From Kiritimatiellia bacterium (lineage in GTDB: Bacteria > Verrucomicrobiota > Kiritimatiellia > CAIVKH01): DNA of 64,000 bases. A program made the translations under genes and the position numbers. Location: the NCBI GenBank assembly GCA_027493775.1, contig JAOSKE010000003.1:744845-808844 (forward strand), given 5' to 3'. Below the pieces are notes generated by a model, which was given only the letters and a program-made list of their open reading frames with translations, was not told where the DNA came from and did no database searches. Below are positions 17,874 through 26,839 of the stretch, piece after piece. Numbering within the stretch: the stretch's first letter is position 1; each line of letters begins with the position of its first letter.

Positions 17874-18604
17874 CGCGGACGGCTCCTCTCGTTGCCCGGA
17901 TCGGGCGACCAGTTGCACGCTGTCGAGTCCTGCAACGTATCGAGCAGGCGTCGCTCGGCCGCGTCGCGCTGTTCCGCAGGCATCAGATGTCGGCACTCCA
18001 GAAACTCCTGGCACGCGGCGGCGAGCCGTTCGCATATCTGCACCGCAATCGGCGGTTCGGTTTTCTGCGGGCCGCGAATCCCGCCGGGCTTCTTCGGCTG
18101 TGCCATGATCTCCCAGTCGAAGTAGAGCTGCGTCAGCGTCTTCTCATTCGTGACGTGCCTGATTACCCTCGCAATCCGCTCGTGCGCCGGATTGAATACG
18201 TCCATCGGAGAAGGCAGGTTCAGCAGTGCAAGCGTGTTTCCTGTTTTGTGCTGTGCCTCTGCAACCGCCGGCAAAAGCTCCGCCATCTCCGTCGCCGGCA
18301 GCGCGGAAATCCGCTGTTCGAGCTTTTGCGCGAGGTTGATGTAGTTGTCCGCGCTGCTTGCAGAAAACGGGAGCGACTTCTTCCAGCCCAAGAATCCGTT
18401 TCCGTGCCCAAGTTCTCTCTTTTTCTTGAGGATTTCCGCCCCGGCCATCGCCGCGCACCAAACAGACAGTGTGCCGCAGCGCTCGGCGGCAAGGTGGTAA
18501 TTGACCACCTTCTGCGCCTCGGCGTCCAAATTCCCAACTAATTGGGAATTTGCCTTTTCTGCCGGGAGCACTGCTGGAGTTTGCGTGCTGACGGGCTTCG
18601 TCAC
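17861..18604 (-). CDS. Phage early protein, DUF3102-like, 247 aa
   Basis: The start is a GTG at 18604 overlapping the previous stop (GTGA). The middle section (ILKKKRELGHGNGFLGWKKSLPFSASSADNYINLAQKL) resembles the DUF3102 pattern, in which a short Trp-containing segment precedes a helix seen in partition-like and phage proteins. The C-terminal third is charged and helical with several Cys and Arg residues. A DNA-related role is plausible from context only. Longer frames upstream overlap the neighbouring gene and are not credible. Confidence 0.55.
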   Translation of the reverse strand: MTKPVSTQTPAVLPAEKANSQLVGNLDAEAQKVVNYHLAAERCGTLSVWCAAMAGAEILKKKRELGHGNGFLGWKKSLPFSASSADNYINLAQKLEQRISALPATEMAELLPAVAEAQHKTGNTLALLNLPSPMDVFNPAHERIARVIRHVTNEKTLTQLYFDWEIMAQPKKPGGIRGPQKTEPPIAVQICERLAAACQEFLECRHLMPAEQRDAAERRLLDTLQDSTACNWSPDPGNERSRPRWGV

Positions 18605-18987
18605 GACACCACCTCGCGCAGGTTGAGGAGCGCGGGGAGTGTCGTTGTTTCGCTGACCTCGACCGGGTTCGCAACAAAGTGACGCCGCTGTACTGCTGGC
18701 ATGGTTGCCGGCGCGGTCTGCGTGACCAGCGCGGCGCGAGCCAGATCCACGTTGGGCGCGTACATATTTGCCGCGACCATTTGTCTGGCTTGTTGCGAGA
18801 CGCGGTGCGCGAAGGCCTCCAATGTCGCCCCGGCGGGCGAACACGGGTCGTTGCCGAATGTCATTTCCGCGCGGAGGAAACCTTCCGCCTCATTCAGCGC
18901 TCGCATGGCTGCGCTGATGTGATCGTTTGCGTCTGCCACGCGATCAATCGCGTACACAATGGCGCGTTTGTCTAGTTCGATGCTCAT
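18601..18987 (-). CDS. Phage early protein of unknown function, 128 aa
   Basis: This Ala-rich helical protein starts MSIELDKRAIVYAIDRVADANDHISAAMRAL. No motif was recognised. It sits between the putative DNA-binding proteins and the DUF3102-like gene, 5 bp from one and overlapping the other by 3-4 bp. It is probably co-transcribed with the transposase. Confidence 0.6.
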   Translation of the reverse strand: MSIELDKRAIVYAIDRVADANDHISAAMRALNEAEGFLRAEMTFGNDPCSPAGATLEAFAHRVSQQARQMVAANMYAPNVDLARAALVTQTAPATMPAVQRRHFVANPVEVSETTTLPALLNLREVVS

Positions 18988-18992
18988 GTGAT

Positions 18993-19373
18993 TTACCTTT
19001 CGTGTTTGGGGGCGTGGACGACCTGCATATCGAGATCAAGTTGCGACGTGAGTGCGCGACCAACCGTGGGAATCGGTTCGCGAATGCCGAGTATCCGCTT
19101 GTGTATTTGGAGCACCGCAGACGTACGCAAAATGAACCAGCGCGACTTCTTGCCGCAGCCCCAATCCGCGACATCCATCTCGCGATTATCAATCATGTCC
19201 TGCACCGTCGCGGGACTCAGGCCGGTTGCACTGATGAAATCGGGTCGCGTGATGACATAGTTTGAAGGGCGGTCCGGCGGCAACCGCGAGACCCAGTGAT
19301 CGGCCATCTGGAGTTGACCGATCGTCATCATTGAGCGCAGGTCGGCGAGCGTATAGTGCGGCGCGGCGCTCAT
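18993..19373 (-). CDS. Phage early protein with possible helix-turn-helix, 126 aa
   Basis: The central segment (TRPDFISATGLSPATVQDMIDNREMDVADWG) has the shape of an excisionase-like (MerR-like wing) helix-turn-helix. The C-terminus (ILRTSAVLQIHKRILG) is a basic helix. It overlaps the Cro-like gene by ATGA and is therefore the second gene of the leftward operon. A role like Ner or another early regulator is possible; none is shown by sequence. Confidence 0.55.
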   Translation of the reverse strand: MSAAPHYTLADLRSMMTIGQLQMADHWVSRLPPDRPSNYVITRPDFISATGLSPATVQDMIDNREMDVADWGCGKKSRWFILRTSAVLQIHKRILGIREPIPTVGRALTSQLDLDMQVVHAPKHER

Positions 19374-19582
19374 CGTTTCCCGCGCTCCCGTGCGATGATC
19401 GCGTTGTAGCGCCGCAGCAGGCTGACGGAGCGCCGCCCGCCGGAAAGCACCTGATAGAGATGCGTGCGATGGACACCCAGCAACTCCGCGTGGCGGCAGA
19501 TCCCAGGGAAGCGCACGTGCCCAACCCGGCCCGGCAGCGATGATTTTTTTGGCTGTTCGTTTGTGGATGTAGCGCGTAGCAT
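19370..19582 (-). CDS. Cro/Ner-like helix-turn-helix protein, 70 aa
   Basis: Small size, basic N-terminus and GICRHAELLGVHRTHLYQVLSGGRRSVSLLRRYNAI show a Cro/YdaS-type helix-turn-helix (turn at ELLGVHRTHLYQVL). It is the first gene of the leftward early operon and is divergent from the putative repressor 29 bp away, the classic arrangement of a lysis-lysogeny switch. It probably represses early or repressor transcription, as Ner does in Mu. Confidence 0.7.
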   Translation of the reverse strand: MLRATSTNEQPKKSSLPGRVGHVRFPGICRHAELLGVHRTHLYQVLSGGRRSVSLLRRYNAIIARERGKR

Positions 19583-19585
19583 GTG

Positions 19586-19600
19586 AGTAGATTTACTACT
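19586..19600. promoter_or_regulatory. Candidate operator in the divergent Cro/repressor gap
   Basis: AGTAG-ATTTA-CTACT is a dyad in the 29-bp gap between the Cro-like and repressor start codons. It is the only inverted repeat there and is well placed for binding by either protein. No clear -35/-10 pair fits between the genes, so the promoters may lie inside the coding regions. Confidence 0.5.
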
Positions 19601-19611
19601 GGATTGCTACA

Positions 19612-19989
19612 GTGTCAACAGAAAATAGGAAAACAATAGCAATTCGTCTGGAAGGCCTTAAAGCCCACTACGTTGTCACATGGGGCGAGTTGGCCGAGCG
19701 AATTGGGATCGCTAGGTCAATGATTGACTTTCTGCGATTCGGAAAAAAAGAAGCTGGGCCAAAAGTTTTGCGCAGAATAATCGAAGCGGAGCGCGCCGCC
19801 GGTTTGTTGCCTGCGGAGCCTCCACATCCAACGCCTGGAGAGACGCACGCGCAGGGCGTCCATGCTTTGGAAACAGTTGCGCCGGCGGACCGCGTGGCGC
19901 GAGGGGCGCGAAGGGATGATCGGCTGCGCGCCGCGCTGCGGAAGGTCCGGCTGGCGTTGGACGAGCTAGAAAAAGCACTGGAGGGCTGA
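19612..19989 (+). CDS. Putative phage repressor with helix-turn-helix, 125 aa
   Basis: The start codon is GTG. Residues about 20-60 (VVTWGELAERIGIARSMIDFLRFGKKEAGPKVLRRI) form a lambda-repressor-like helix-turn-helix. A Pro-rich linker and a C-terminal helix (LRAALRKVRLALDELEKALEG), possibly for oligomerisation, follow. Its position divergent from the Cro-like gene suggests the immunity repressor, although Mu c repressor is longer (196 aa). It is followed within 2 bp by a small membrane protein gene. Confidence 0.65.
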   Translation: MSTENRKTIAIRLEGLKAHYVVTWGELAERIGIARSMIDFLRFGKKEAGPKVLRRIIEAERAAGLLPAEPPHPTPGETHAQGVHALETVAPADRVARGARRDDRLRAALRKVRLALDELEKALEG

Positions 19990-19991
19990 AC

Positions 19992-20201
19992 ATGGAAGCG
20001 ATGGTCATTCTTGTTTGCATTACCGGCGGTGTGTCGCTGCTGTGCGCGCTGGGGGGCTGGGGCCTGGATATGCCGGAGCTGGTGTTGGTCGGATATATCG
20101 TCGGCACGGTGTGCGGGGCGCTGTTGGCGATCGTTCCGCTGTTTGTTTGGGCGGCCGTGCGCCGATTGCATAACGAGATCGCCGCGCAACGCCGCCGATA
20201 G
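19992..20201 (+). CDS. Small two-helix membrane protein, 69 aa
   Basis: Two hydrophobic segments (MVILVCITGGVSLLCALGG and LVGYIVGTVCGALLAIVPLFVWAAV) are followed by a basic tail (RRLHNEIAAQRRR). Size and topology would suit a class II holin, but many phage membrane proteins look like this, and its place next to the repressor also fits a superinfection-exclusion protein. No family was recognised. Confidence 0.5.
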   Translation: MEAMVILVCITGGVSLLCALGGWGLDMPELVLVGYIVGTVCGALLAIVPLFVWAAVRRLHNEIAAQRRR

Positions 20202-20428
20202 CCTCGCGTTGATCGGGATTGTCGGTTTAATCCATATCACGCTCGTTGCGCGGATCGTAATGACGCTATTGATGGAGGCGCGTAGTGTCGCGGGCAAATG
20301 CGACGCAGACCACTCCATCGCCTCCAAAACACCTACCTACCCCACACTGCATGGAGTGAGTCTGCTCGCATAAGGCGCTTCGAGGAGCGCCTGCGCTTTA
20401 ATACCCAAAAGAGCAATGGGAGCGCAGC
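20202..20428. other. Spacer between the immunity genes and the late operon
   Basis: A 37-codon open frame (20260-20373) is the only coding candidate and is weak. A perfect hairpin lies at 20373-20392. GGGAG at about 20418-20422 serves the next ATG. This spacer probably contains the late-operon promoter region, but I see no convincing -35/-10 pair and no Mor or C gene. Confidence 0.4.
20373..20392 (+). terminator. Hairpin upstream of the late operon
   Basis: AGGCGCT (20373-20379), loop TCGAGG, AGCGCCT (20386-20392): a perfect 7-bp GC-rich stem. It is followed by GCGCTTTAA and has no long T-tract, so termination is plausible, not certain. It would separate repressor-region transcripts from the late genes. 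Confidence 0.45.
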
Positions 20429-20861
20429 ATGTTAGGCCCGTGCTGTGTTCCGGCCGAAAAGCGGCGCACCGGTAGTTTTTACCTTTCTGCCGGTGCGCTG
20501 CTGATTTTTCTTGCCGCCAGTGTTGCATTCGCAGACCCATTCGGCGCGGCTGCGCATGCGCAAAACGAATCGCGGGGCGAATGGGTCACCAACCTGGTCT
20601 GGTTCATCGGCGGCGTCGCGGAGCTCGCTGACGATTATCGGATTCACGCGCCGCAAGCCTCCGCTGGAGGTCGAGTTCCTTCGCCGCGAGGAGGCTGAGA
20701 CTCGACTGCAAGGGCTGTCCAATAAAATCGACGCGCTCCGCGCCGAGATGCGCGCTGATCTCGCGTCGGTGGCCGTGGAAATGCGCGCATCGGACAAGGC
20801 GACCGCAGACCAGTTGCAATCCATATTTGAGCGACTCGGACAACTTAGGGGGGTTAAATAA
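20429..20861 (+). CDS. Mu gp25-like (DUF2730-type) membrane/coiled-coil protein, frameshifted
   Basis: The N-terminus has a membrane segment (LSAGALLIFLAASVAFA) and a second one broken by a one-base insertion near GG at 20620-20621. Removing a G gives LVWFIGGVASSLTIIGFTRRKPPLEVEF, then a charged coiled coil (LQGLSNKIDALRAEMRADLA ... ERLGQL). The RRxPPxExEF block followed by a coiled coil is typical of the DUF2730 proteins that precede gp26-gp27-gp28 in Mu-like phages. Function is unknown. It overlaps the next gene by TAATG. Confidence 0.6.
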
Positions 20862-21112
20862 TGGTGCGCGAGGATGTCGGCATGGCGATTCTGCACGTGC
20901 TCTCCCAGTGTCGCGGATTCAAACTTCCGCGCGAGTCGTTGTTTGAGCGCGTGCGTTTACGCATGGGTGAGTCGGTCTCATACGATGAGTTGATTTTGAC
21001 ACTGCAATTTACGCGTGATGCGGATTGGGTCGCGTTCGACTTGAATAGTTTCCGCCGCGAACGATTTTGGCTGACGCAGCGCGGCCAAATGCAGTTATCG
21101 GATGGAGTGTGA
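20861..21112 (+). CDS. Mu gp26-like phage protein, 83 aa
   Basis: The sequence reads as a small winged helix: LPRESLFERVRLRMGESVSYDELILTLQFTRDADWVAF ... RERFWLTQRGQMQL. The spacing of helix, helix and a final aromatic wing fits a DNA-binding fold. The position between gp25-like and gp27-like genes matches Mu gp26. It overlaps the next gene by 11 bp. Role unknown; possibly packaging or terminase assistance. Confidence 0.6.
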   Translation: MVREDVGMAILHVLSQCRGFKLPRESLFERVRLRMGESVSYDELILTLQFTRDADWVAFDLNSFRRERFWLTQRGQMQLSDGV

Positions 21113-21659
21113 CGTGGCCCCAAAAAAACCACGCGCAGATTCGGTACTCAAAACGCTCCCGCTCGAATTGCAGCGAGAGGTTATTGATCGCTTGGGTCGT
21201 GAGAGTCAACGCGCAGTGCGTACATGGATCAAGGCCGCGCACGGCGTCGAGACCTCGCCGACTGCGCTCACAGAGTTTTATCAGTGGTGGCACTCGGAAC
21301 GTCAGTTGGAATCGTATTCAAAGGACGCCACGCGATTCCGCGACACGCTAAAACAGATGCAGTTGGCGGGCGAGTTGGATGTATCGGATATCGCGATCTC
21401 CGACACAGCGCAGGCGTATTTCGAGCTGCGCACGATGCAGGCCGATGACGCCCACGCTTATGCGACCGTCAAGGCACGGCGTCAACGCGACCGCGAGTTA
21501 GCCATCCGTGAGCGCATGGTTGCAGACCGCGAGCGGCGCACGGCAATACTGGAAGAAAAAGCGGCGCAGGCCGATCGTGCCCTCGGCATCATGCAGGACA
21601 AAACGCTCAACGAGTTTCAACGTATCGCGCGGATGCGCGAGTGCTTCTTGATCGGGTGA
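21102..21659 (+). CDS. Mu gp27-like terminase small subunit (DUF3486-type)
   Basis: This 185-residue protein begins with PKKPRADSVLKTLPLELQREVIDRLG, the characteristic opening of DUF3486 proteins, followed by LTEFYQWWHSERQLE and a long Arg/Glu-rich helix (ATVKARRQRDRELAIRERMVADRERR). It should bind phage DNA and recruit the large terminase. It lies directly before the large subunit gene, with a 2-bp gap. The tail (NEFQRIARMRECFLIG) is a short amphipathic helix. Confidence 0.8.
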   Translation: MECDVAPKKPRADSVLKTLPLELQREVIDRLGRESQRAVRTWIKAAHGVETSPTALTEFYQWWHSERQLESYSKDATRFRDTLKQMQLAGELDVSDIAISDTAQAYFELRTMQADDAHAYATVKARRQRDRELAIRERMVADRERRTAILEEKAAQADRALGIMQDKTLNEFQRIARMRECFLIG

Positions 21660-21661
21660 TT

Positions 21662-23204
21662 ATGGCTTCTGCACAAAAAGACGCGATTGAGCAGTTGCGC
21701 GCGCAGGTCGAAGGCGCGCGCGCGCGCGGCGCGGGAGAATCCGTTATGGAACGCGGATTTAGAGAAGCTCGAAAAACTCGTGGACGCGCACGAAATCGCT
21801 ACGTCGCATCGCGGATGGAAAAACCCGTATCCAAAGGACGACCCACGATCATTATTGTTAGAGTATCAGTTCCGTAATTTTCACGATTCCGCCAGATTTA
21901 AAGCCTCGTTGCAATCGCGTCAAACTGGAAAAGACTTCACGCATCAGGGCGAAATCGCTGCTGATTGTCATGCCCGGCCGGGCGCCGACTGGATGATTGC
22001 CGCGCCATCTGAGCGTCAGGCGTTGGACTCACTTGAGCAGGGCAAGATGTGGGCGGAGGCGTTTGGGCTGCTGGTGGACGACTTTCGCGACGAGCGCGAA
22101 GGCAGTACAACAAATACGCTGCTTAAAAGTGCGGAGATTAAATACTCGAATGGGTCGCGTGTGCGCGGCGTTCCGGGAAGACCGTCCACGACGCGCGGCC
22201 GCAGCGTGAACGTGCTGCTGACAGAGTTCGATTTCTTTGAGGATCCGCAAGCGACCTGGCGCGCGATATTTCCGTCACTGACGAACCCGCTGCGCGGCGG
22301 CGAAAAGAAGCTACGCATCGCCACGACCCCGAATGGCAAGGGCGGGGCAATGTGGAAAATTTGGAACAAACCGAACACGCCGAACAGGCCGTGGTCCCGT
22401 CATCTGGTCACAATTTATCACGCCGTCCTAATGGGGCTGCCCGTGGACGTGAAGCAAATACGAGAGGCGATGGACGACCCTGACGGCTTTGACCAGGAGT
22501 ATCTGTGCCAATTTCTCGACGGCTCGAATGTCTTGCTCCCATACGATGTGATCCAGTTCGCGGAGAGTTTCGAGGCCACGGAAGCGTGGGACTTCACACA
22601 GGCTGGCGGCGCAGACAATATCTTTTGCGGCATCGACTTTGGCCGCTCGAATGACCCCACCGTTTGCTGGACGCTCCAACGCGTGGGCGACATCCTGTGG
22701 ACGCGCGAGGTGCTCGTGCTGGAGAACTGGTCCACGCCCGCACAGGAGGAAATTCTGCGCGGACGAATTAAGGCCTCGTCGCGCGTGTGCTTTGATTACA
22801 CCGGGCCTGGCATCGGCCTTGGCGACTACATCGTACGAGAGCATGGCCGTTGGAGTCCGGACGGTCACGAGTTCGGGAAGGTTGAACTTTGCACGTTCAC
22901 GCCTGGCTTCAAGCGCGAAATTTTCCCGAAATTGCGACGACAGTTTGAGACGCCCACAAAGCTACGCATCCCGGTCAGCACGACGATACGTGAGGATTTG
23001 CACGCGATGCAGCAGGTGATCACAAATGGGGAGTACAGCTACTGGTCACCGCGTACGCGGCTCGGTCACTCAGATCGTTGCACCGCGCTTGCACTGGCTG
23101 TGCGTGCGGCGGGTCGCAGCCAGCCGCCGGGCCGGATCATGCCGTTTTCTAGTCGGCGCGGCCGCGCGCATGAAGCCTTCCGGGACGTGGGGGTGTTCGC
23201 GTGA
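21662..23204 (+). CDS. Mu gp28-like terminase large subunit, frameshifted near the start
   Basis: This motor packages phage DNA by headful cutting. The ATPase domain shows FKASLQSRQTGKDF (adenine-binding and Walker A-like), VNVLLTEFDFFEDP (Walker B region) and TTPNGKGG. The nuclease domain has FCGIDFGRSNDPTVCW (catalytic Asp) and a late HSDRCTALALA. The frame from MASAQKDAIEQL enters a GC dinucleotide run (about 21712-21730) and must drop one base to continue as ENPLWNADLEKLEKL. Length after repair is about 514 residues. Its GTGA overlap with the portal gene matches tight packaging-operon organisation. Confidence 0.85.
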
Positions 23205-24716
23205 GCCGGCGCAAGAATTTTATCGAGCAAACCAACCCGCTGCGCGGGCTGACACCGACGGCTGTGGTTAACTATATCGAGGCCGGGCAGCGCGGCGAGT
23301 TGCCGATGCTGATGTGGCTCTATTACATCATCGAGCAGAGCGACCCCGATCTCCTTGCCCTGGTCGAGCGGCGAACCTCGGCAGTATGCGAAATGGATTG
23401 GAACATCAACGTCGCGCCGAACGCGGGCGAAACGCAGAGCGCGGACGCCGGACTCGCGAAGACGGACTTGCGCGCGGCGTACGACAAAATCGAAAACCTC
23501 CAGCAGGCCATCGCGCATCTCGCGCTGGCGTCATTTAGAGGTTTCTCGATCTGCCAGCTTCAGGACGCGGACGGCAACCCCCGCCTCGCCGGGCAACGCA
23601 ACGCGCATTGAGTGTCTGCCGCACTGGAACTTTGTGCGTGATGGCATTCGCCCGGCCTTCCGGTGGAACCCGGACGCACAACAAACCTCATTCGACGCGC
23701 TCGCTGGTGAGCCGTTGGACCCAATTCGCGACCGACTGCTGATTCGCGTGGTCGAGCGCCCGATTAATCGGATCGCGTTGGTGAAGTTCATCCGGTCGAA
23801 TTTCACGCAAAAGGCGTGGTCGGATTATATCGAAAAGGTCGCGTCTGATGGGACCTTCATTACCGAGCCGCCGGGCATGACGGATGAGAAGAGGGAGGCG
23901 TTTGCGGCGAGCGCGGCGAACGCGTCGGAGGGCGGCGGCGGCACGCTCCCATACCAGTCCGATGTGAAGTTCGCGAACATGCAACGCGGTCTCGCGCCAT
24001 TCGAACCACACATGCGGTTCTTGCGCGAGCAACTCGTGATGGCAGGAACCGGCGGGCTGTTGACGATGCTATCGGAGCCGACGGGTATCGGCGGCGGCGC
24101 AACAGGTGCGCACGCGGATGCGTTCAGGACCATCGCGCGCAAAGAGGCCCGCGAGATTTCCGAGGTGTTCCAACGCGGCTTCGATAAACCGCTGTTGCTA
24201 TCACATTTTCCCGGCCAGCCGATCTCGGCGTGGTTCGAGTTGGCCTACCGCGAGGAGACGGACACCGGGGCGTTGACCAGTCAGGTGGTGGAACTCGCGC
24301 AGGTTTTCGACCTGGATCCGGATGAGATCGGCGAGAAGACGGGCCTGAAGTTGTCGCGGCGCGTCGTGCCAGCGCAGCCGGCTGCGTTTTCATTCAATTC
24401 CGCTCGCGACGCGGTGCGCGGAACGCGAGGCACGGAAAGCGCACAGGAGCGCGCAAACCAATCGCTCGTTAGCGAGGCGGTAGAGAAGACCCTCGGTGCG
24501 CGGCGTGGACTTCTGAAGGATTTTTTCGCGGACCTCGACGCGCAACCCGGCTCGCTGTCGGAAGCGCAGTTTCTGGACCGGCTAGAAAAACTTGTGGATG
24601 CGCTGCCCGAACTCATCGGTGACAGCGGACTCGATGACGCGCAATCCATCTACGAAGGGGTCATGGGCGCGGGCCTTGCGAATCAGATCGCTGCGGCATT
24701 GGAGGGCAGAACATGA
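23201..24716 (+). CDS. Mu gp29-like portal protein (DUF935-type), frameshifted
   Basis: The portal is the dodecameric head vertex through which DNA passes. The N-terminus (NPLRGLTPTAVVNYIEAGQRGELPMLMWLYYIIEQSDPDLLALVERRTSAV) is diagnostic of the DUF935/gp29 family. The frame breaks between 23578 and 23593 in C5 or G3; removing one base gives GN-x4-GNATRIECLPHWNF and continues with DRLLIRVVERPINRIALVKFI and GNxGGL-type segments to the end. GTG start overlaps the terminase stop. Repaired length about 504 residues, typical for the family. The last 90 residues are an acidic helical tail. Confidence 0.85.
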
Positions 24717-25216
24717 TCGCGCTCTATCGTGGTCGTTCATGGGTCTCTCGCGCTATCCGGTGGTACACATGGGGGCCATATAGCCATGCCAGTTATGTGG
24801 CACCAGACCTGGCATACGAGATTGAGTCATGGGGTCGCGGCGGCGTTCAGCTTCACGACCGCATCGGCGCGGCGCACACCGATGCGGACGTAATTGATCT
24901 ATACACCGTGGATGTGTCGGCGCAGCAGGCGCGCGTGATCGAGCAGTTTCTCCGCGAGCAGGTCGGCCGCCGATATGACTGGCACTCCGTGTTCCACTTC
25001 GTTTTGCGACGCACGGAGCATGTGCGCGATCAACAGCGCTGGTTCTGCTCCGAGTTGATTTGCGCCGCATATCGCGCGGCTGGCGTAGAGTTGCTCGCGC
25101 GACCGTGCTACTCCGTCTCCCCCTCGCTCCTTGGGTCGTCGCCGCTGCTACGTTTCGTGTCTAGCGGTACGCGCGTGAATCTCGATGCGATACGCAGAGG
25201 TGAATCCAATGCGTGA
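24713..25216 (+). CDS. YiiX-like (NlpC/P60-superfamily, permuted) cysteine peptidase
   Basis: The pattern WGPYSHASYV (His25) followed much later by RWFCSELICAAYRAAGV (Cys112) is the permuted NlpC/P60 order seen in YiiX/YebB-like enzymes, where the catalytic His precedes the Cys. Such enzymes cleave peptide or amide bonds in peptidoglycan or acyl groups. No signal peptide is visible. It overlaps the portal gene by 4 bp and opens a tightly overlapped cassette of membrane and lipoprotein genes, so a lysis or entry role is plausible but unproven. Confidence 0.7.
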   Translation: MIALYRGRSWVSRAIRWYTWGPYSHASYVAPDLAYEIESWGRGGVQLHDRIGAAHTDADVIDLYTVDVSAQQARVIEQFLREQVGRRYDWHSVFHFVLRRTEHVRDQQRWFCSELICAAYRAAGVELLARPCYSVSPSLLGSSPLLRFVSSGTRVNLDAIRRGESNA

Positions 25217-25337
25217 TCTCACGGCCTATTGCGTTGTGGTTTTGCTCGCGCGTCTCGGTCGGTGGATTGAACGTGCGAGTCTGCGCCTCGACCGTCACTG
25301 GTCCGTTGGCTGGTGGACTGTGGAGCGTGGCGAATGA
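25209..25337 (+). CDS. Small amphipathic membrane peptide, 42 aa
   Basis: This short frame (MRDLTAYCVVVLLARLGRWIERASL ... WWTVERGE) overlaps the gene before and the frame after, both by a few bases. The hydrophobic N-terminus and Trp/Arg-rich remainder could give a membrane-active peptide. It is too small for family assignment; the overlap pattern is the main support. Confidence 0.4.
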   Translation: MRDLTAYCVVVLLARLGRWIERASLRLDRHWSVGWWTVERGE

Positions 25338-25576
25338 CTCAGTTTAATCATTTAACCGGTATCGCTTCCATCGTTATCACATCTCGTCGCGCGTGTGTGA
25401 TTATGCGCCGCATGAATCGGGTCATCATCGCTGCAACAGTTCTTGTCGCCGCTCTCGCAGCGCACGGCTGCGCAGCGCGTCAACCCGGTTACGACTATCG
25501 CTGGACATCGCATCACAGCGCGGTCGGCGGAGACGATGGGACTACGACATACATCGGTATCGGGAGGACGTTTTGA
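25334..25576 (+). CDS. Small lipoprotein, possible outer-membrane spanin subunit
   Basis: The ATG at 25334 is coupled to the previous stop (ATGA), but a better signal peptide starts at the internal Met at 25412: NRVIIAATVLVAALAAHGC, with a lipobox-like AHGC. The mature part is short and rich in Tyr, His and Gly, ending in GIGRTF. Phage o-spanins (Rz1) are short lipoproteins like this and usually lie near lysis genes, but they are normally Pro-rich. The 25412 start may be the true one. Confidence 0.5.
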   Translation: MTQFNHLTGIASIVITSRRACVIMRRMNRVIIAATVLVAALAAHGCAARQPGYDYRWTSHHSAVGGDDGTTTYIGIGRTF

Positions 25577-25920
25577 TGAAGAGCAATAGCGGAGAGGTCA
25601 TCACGATGGTGCTGGTCGGGTTGGCGATTGGCTCGCTCGCGAGTGTGATACGCGCAAATTCGTGGGCGCAACAGCAGGCCAACATGCTTGGTACGGCCGT
25701 GCCAGTGCGCGCGTACATCGCCGAAAAACCGGTGGAAGCGCTCGCGCTTCCCGCGCTCGGAGCCGCTGCTGGTTGGGGACTATCAGAGCTGACATCGAAT
25801 GACGGTAAATCAAACGATTTGCAGCCGATATATGTGACGAGCGGTCGCGACACCACGCTGAGTATCTCCGGCCGAGATGGCAGCACGAGTAATACGCAAC
25901 GACAGGAGGACAACCGATGA
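25576..25920 (+). CDS. Phage membrane protein of unknown function, 114 aa
   Basis: A hydrophobic segment near the N-terminus (VITMVLVGLAIGSLASVI) is followed by a second weaker one (EALALPALGAAAGWGLSEL), then a polar tail rich in Ser, Asp, Asn and Gln. The start overlaps the lipoprotein stop (TGATG), and the stop overlaps the next lipoprotein start (ATGA). It could be a holin or an inner-membrane spanin partner, but it lacks the coiled coil typical of i-spanins. Confidence 0.5.
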   Translation: MKSNSGEVITMVLVGLAIGSLASVIRANSWAQQQANMLGTAVPVRAYIAEKPVEALALPALGAAAGWGLSELTSNDGKSNDLQPIYVTSGRDTTLSISGRDGSTSNTQRQEDNR

Positions 25921-26087
25921 TTAAACGCGCAATCGCCTTCGCGCTGCTTGCGGTAACGCTGAGTGGATGTGGTTCGCTGACCGGCGTGCAGCCGTATCCC
26001 GGTCCTGCGCGTCGTGATGACAACACCGAAATACCCGTGCCGCGCGGCATGGAGAACATCCCCAGACACCCGACGAGGCCAATATGA
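25917..26087 (+). CDS. Small lipoprotein, 56 aa
   Basis: The start is MIKRAIAFALLAVTLSGC, a textbook lipoprotein signal with lipobox LSGC. The mature peptide of about 38 residues contains several Pro and Arg residues (YPGPARRDD, PVPRGMENIPRHPTRP). Short Pro-rich lipoproteins in phage lysis regions are often Rz1-type o-spanins, and this one fits better than the gene at 25334. ATGA overlaps on both sides. Confidence 0.6.
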   Translation: MIKRAIAFALLAVTLSGCGSLTGVQPYPGPARRDDNTEIPVPRGMENIPRHPTRPI

Positions 26088-26839
26088 GCGAACACCTACG
26101 CTTTCGCGGGCTGGAGCCGACCCCGGTTGAGCAGCGGGTCTCGTTTCGCAGTCCTGGCTTCCCGGAGTGGGTACTATCACAGGACAATCGTTTCGCTGCT
26201 GCCAACCGCAACAACGATTGGTTCGACGAGGTGATCGCGCTGCCCGCGCAGATTTATCCGAACTGCTTCGTCGTCTGTTGGGTCAACCTCATCATGGACC
26301 TGATCCGACGCGAGTTCGGTGCCGACGCAATCCCCGAGGGCTACGCGCTCGATTACAACGGCATTTATGAACGCCTCGACGCGGCGCGAGGCGGCGACCG
26401 AACGGCGGGCGGGCAAATGGACACCGTGCTCAAATGGGCGCCTGAGCATGAAGGTTGGTTTGAGGACGTGCGCTGGACGCCAGCATATTTCCCCTATCGC
26501 CCCGATTTCGCGGAACGCATGTTAGCCGTGATGCCCTTTTGCATCGGCATGGCGACCCACAACGGTTGGTTCGCACCGGACGATAACGGATACATCCGGC
26601 CGGGCTTGCCAAATCCGACGGCAGGCCACGCGGTTCACGTCGTGGACCATCAGTGGAGAGGCAACACCGGTTACTCATTTTTCCCGCTGCAATGGGGATA
26701 CGATATCGGACACAACGGGTATGCCTGCATGGCCGATGAGCACGTCGTCCAGTCGCAGCTTTCGGACTGTGTGACGCTGTATCTACCAGACGGAGTCGGG
26801 CGCTGGTGGGAGGAAAAGCTTGTGGAGATTCCGTCGTGA
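26084..26839 (+). CDS. Papain-like (C1-type) cysteine peptidase
   Basis: The order of motifs matches papain: IYPNCFVVCWVNL with C65-W66 (compare SCW of papain), then PTAGHAVHVVDH (His182) and FFPLQWGYDIGHNGYACM (residues 200-216), which parallels the NSWG-x3-W-G-x3-GY block. The Asn of that block reads Gln or Leu here. No signal peptide is visible. C1 peptidases are rare in phages. In this cassette it could act on envelope protein, on the capsid, or as an anti-host factor. The next gene starts inside its stop. Confidence 0.65.
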   Translation: MSEHLRFRGLEPTPVEQRVSFRSPGFPEWVLSQDNRFAAANRNNDWFDEVIALPAQIYPNCFVVCWVNLIMDLIRREFGADAIPEGYALDYNGIYERLDAARGGDRTAGGQMDTVLKWAPEHEGWFEDVRWTPAYFPYRPDFAERMLAVMPFCIGMATHNGWFAPDDNGYIRPGLPNPTAGHAVHVVDHQWRGNTGYSFFPLQWGYDIGHNGYACMADEHVVQSQLSDCVTLYLPDGVGRWWEEKLVEIPS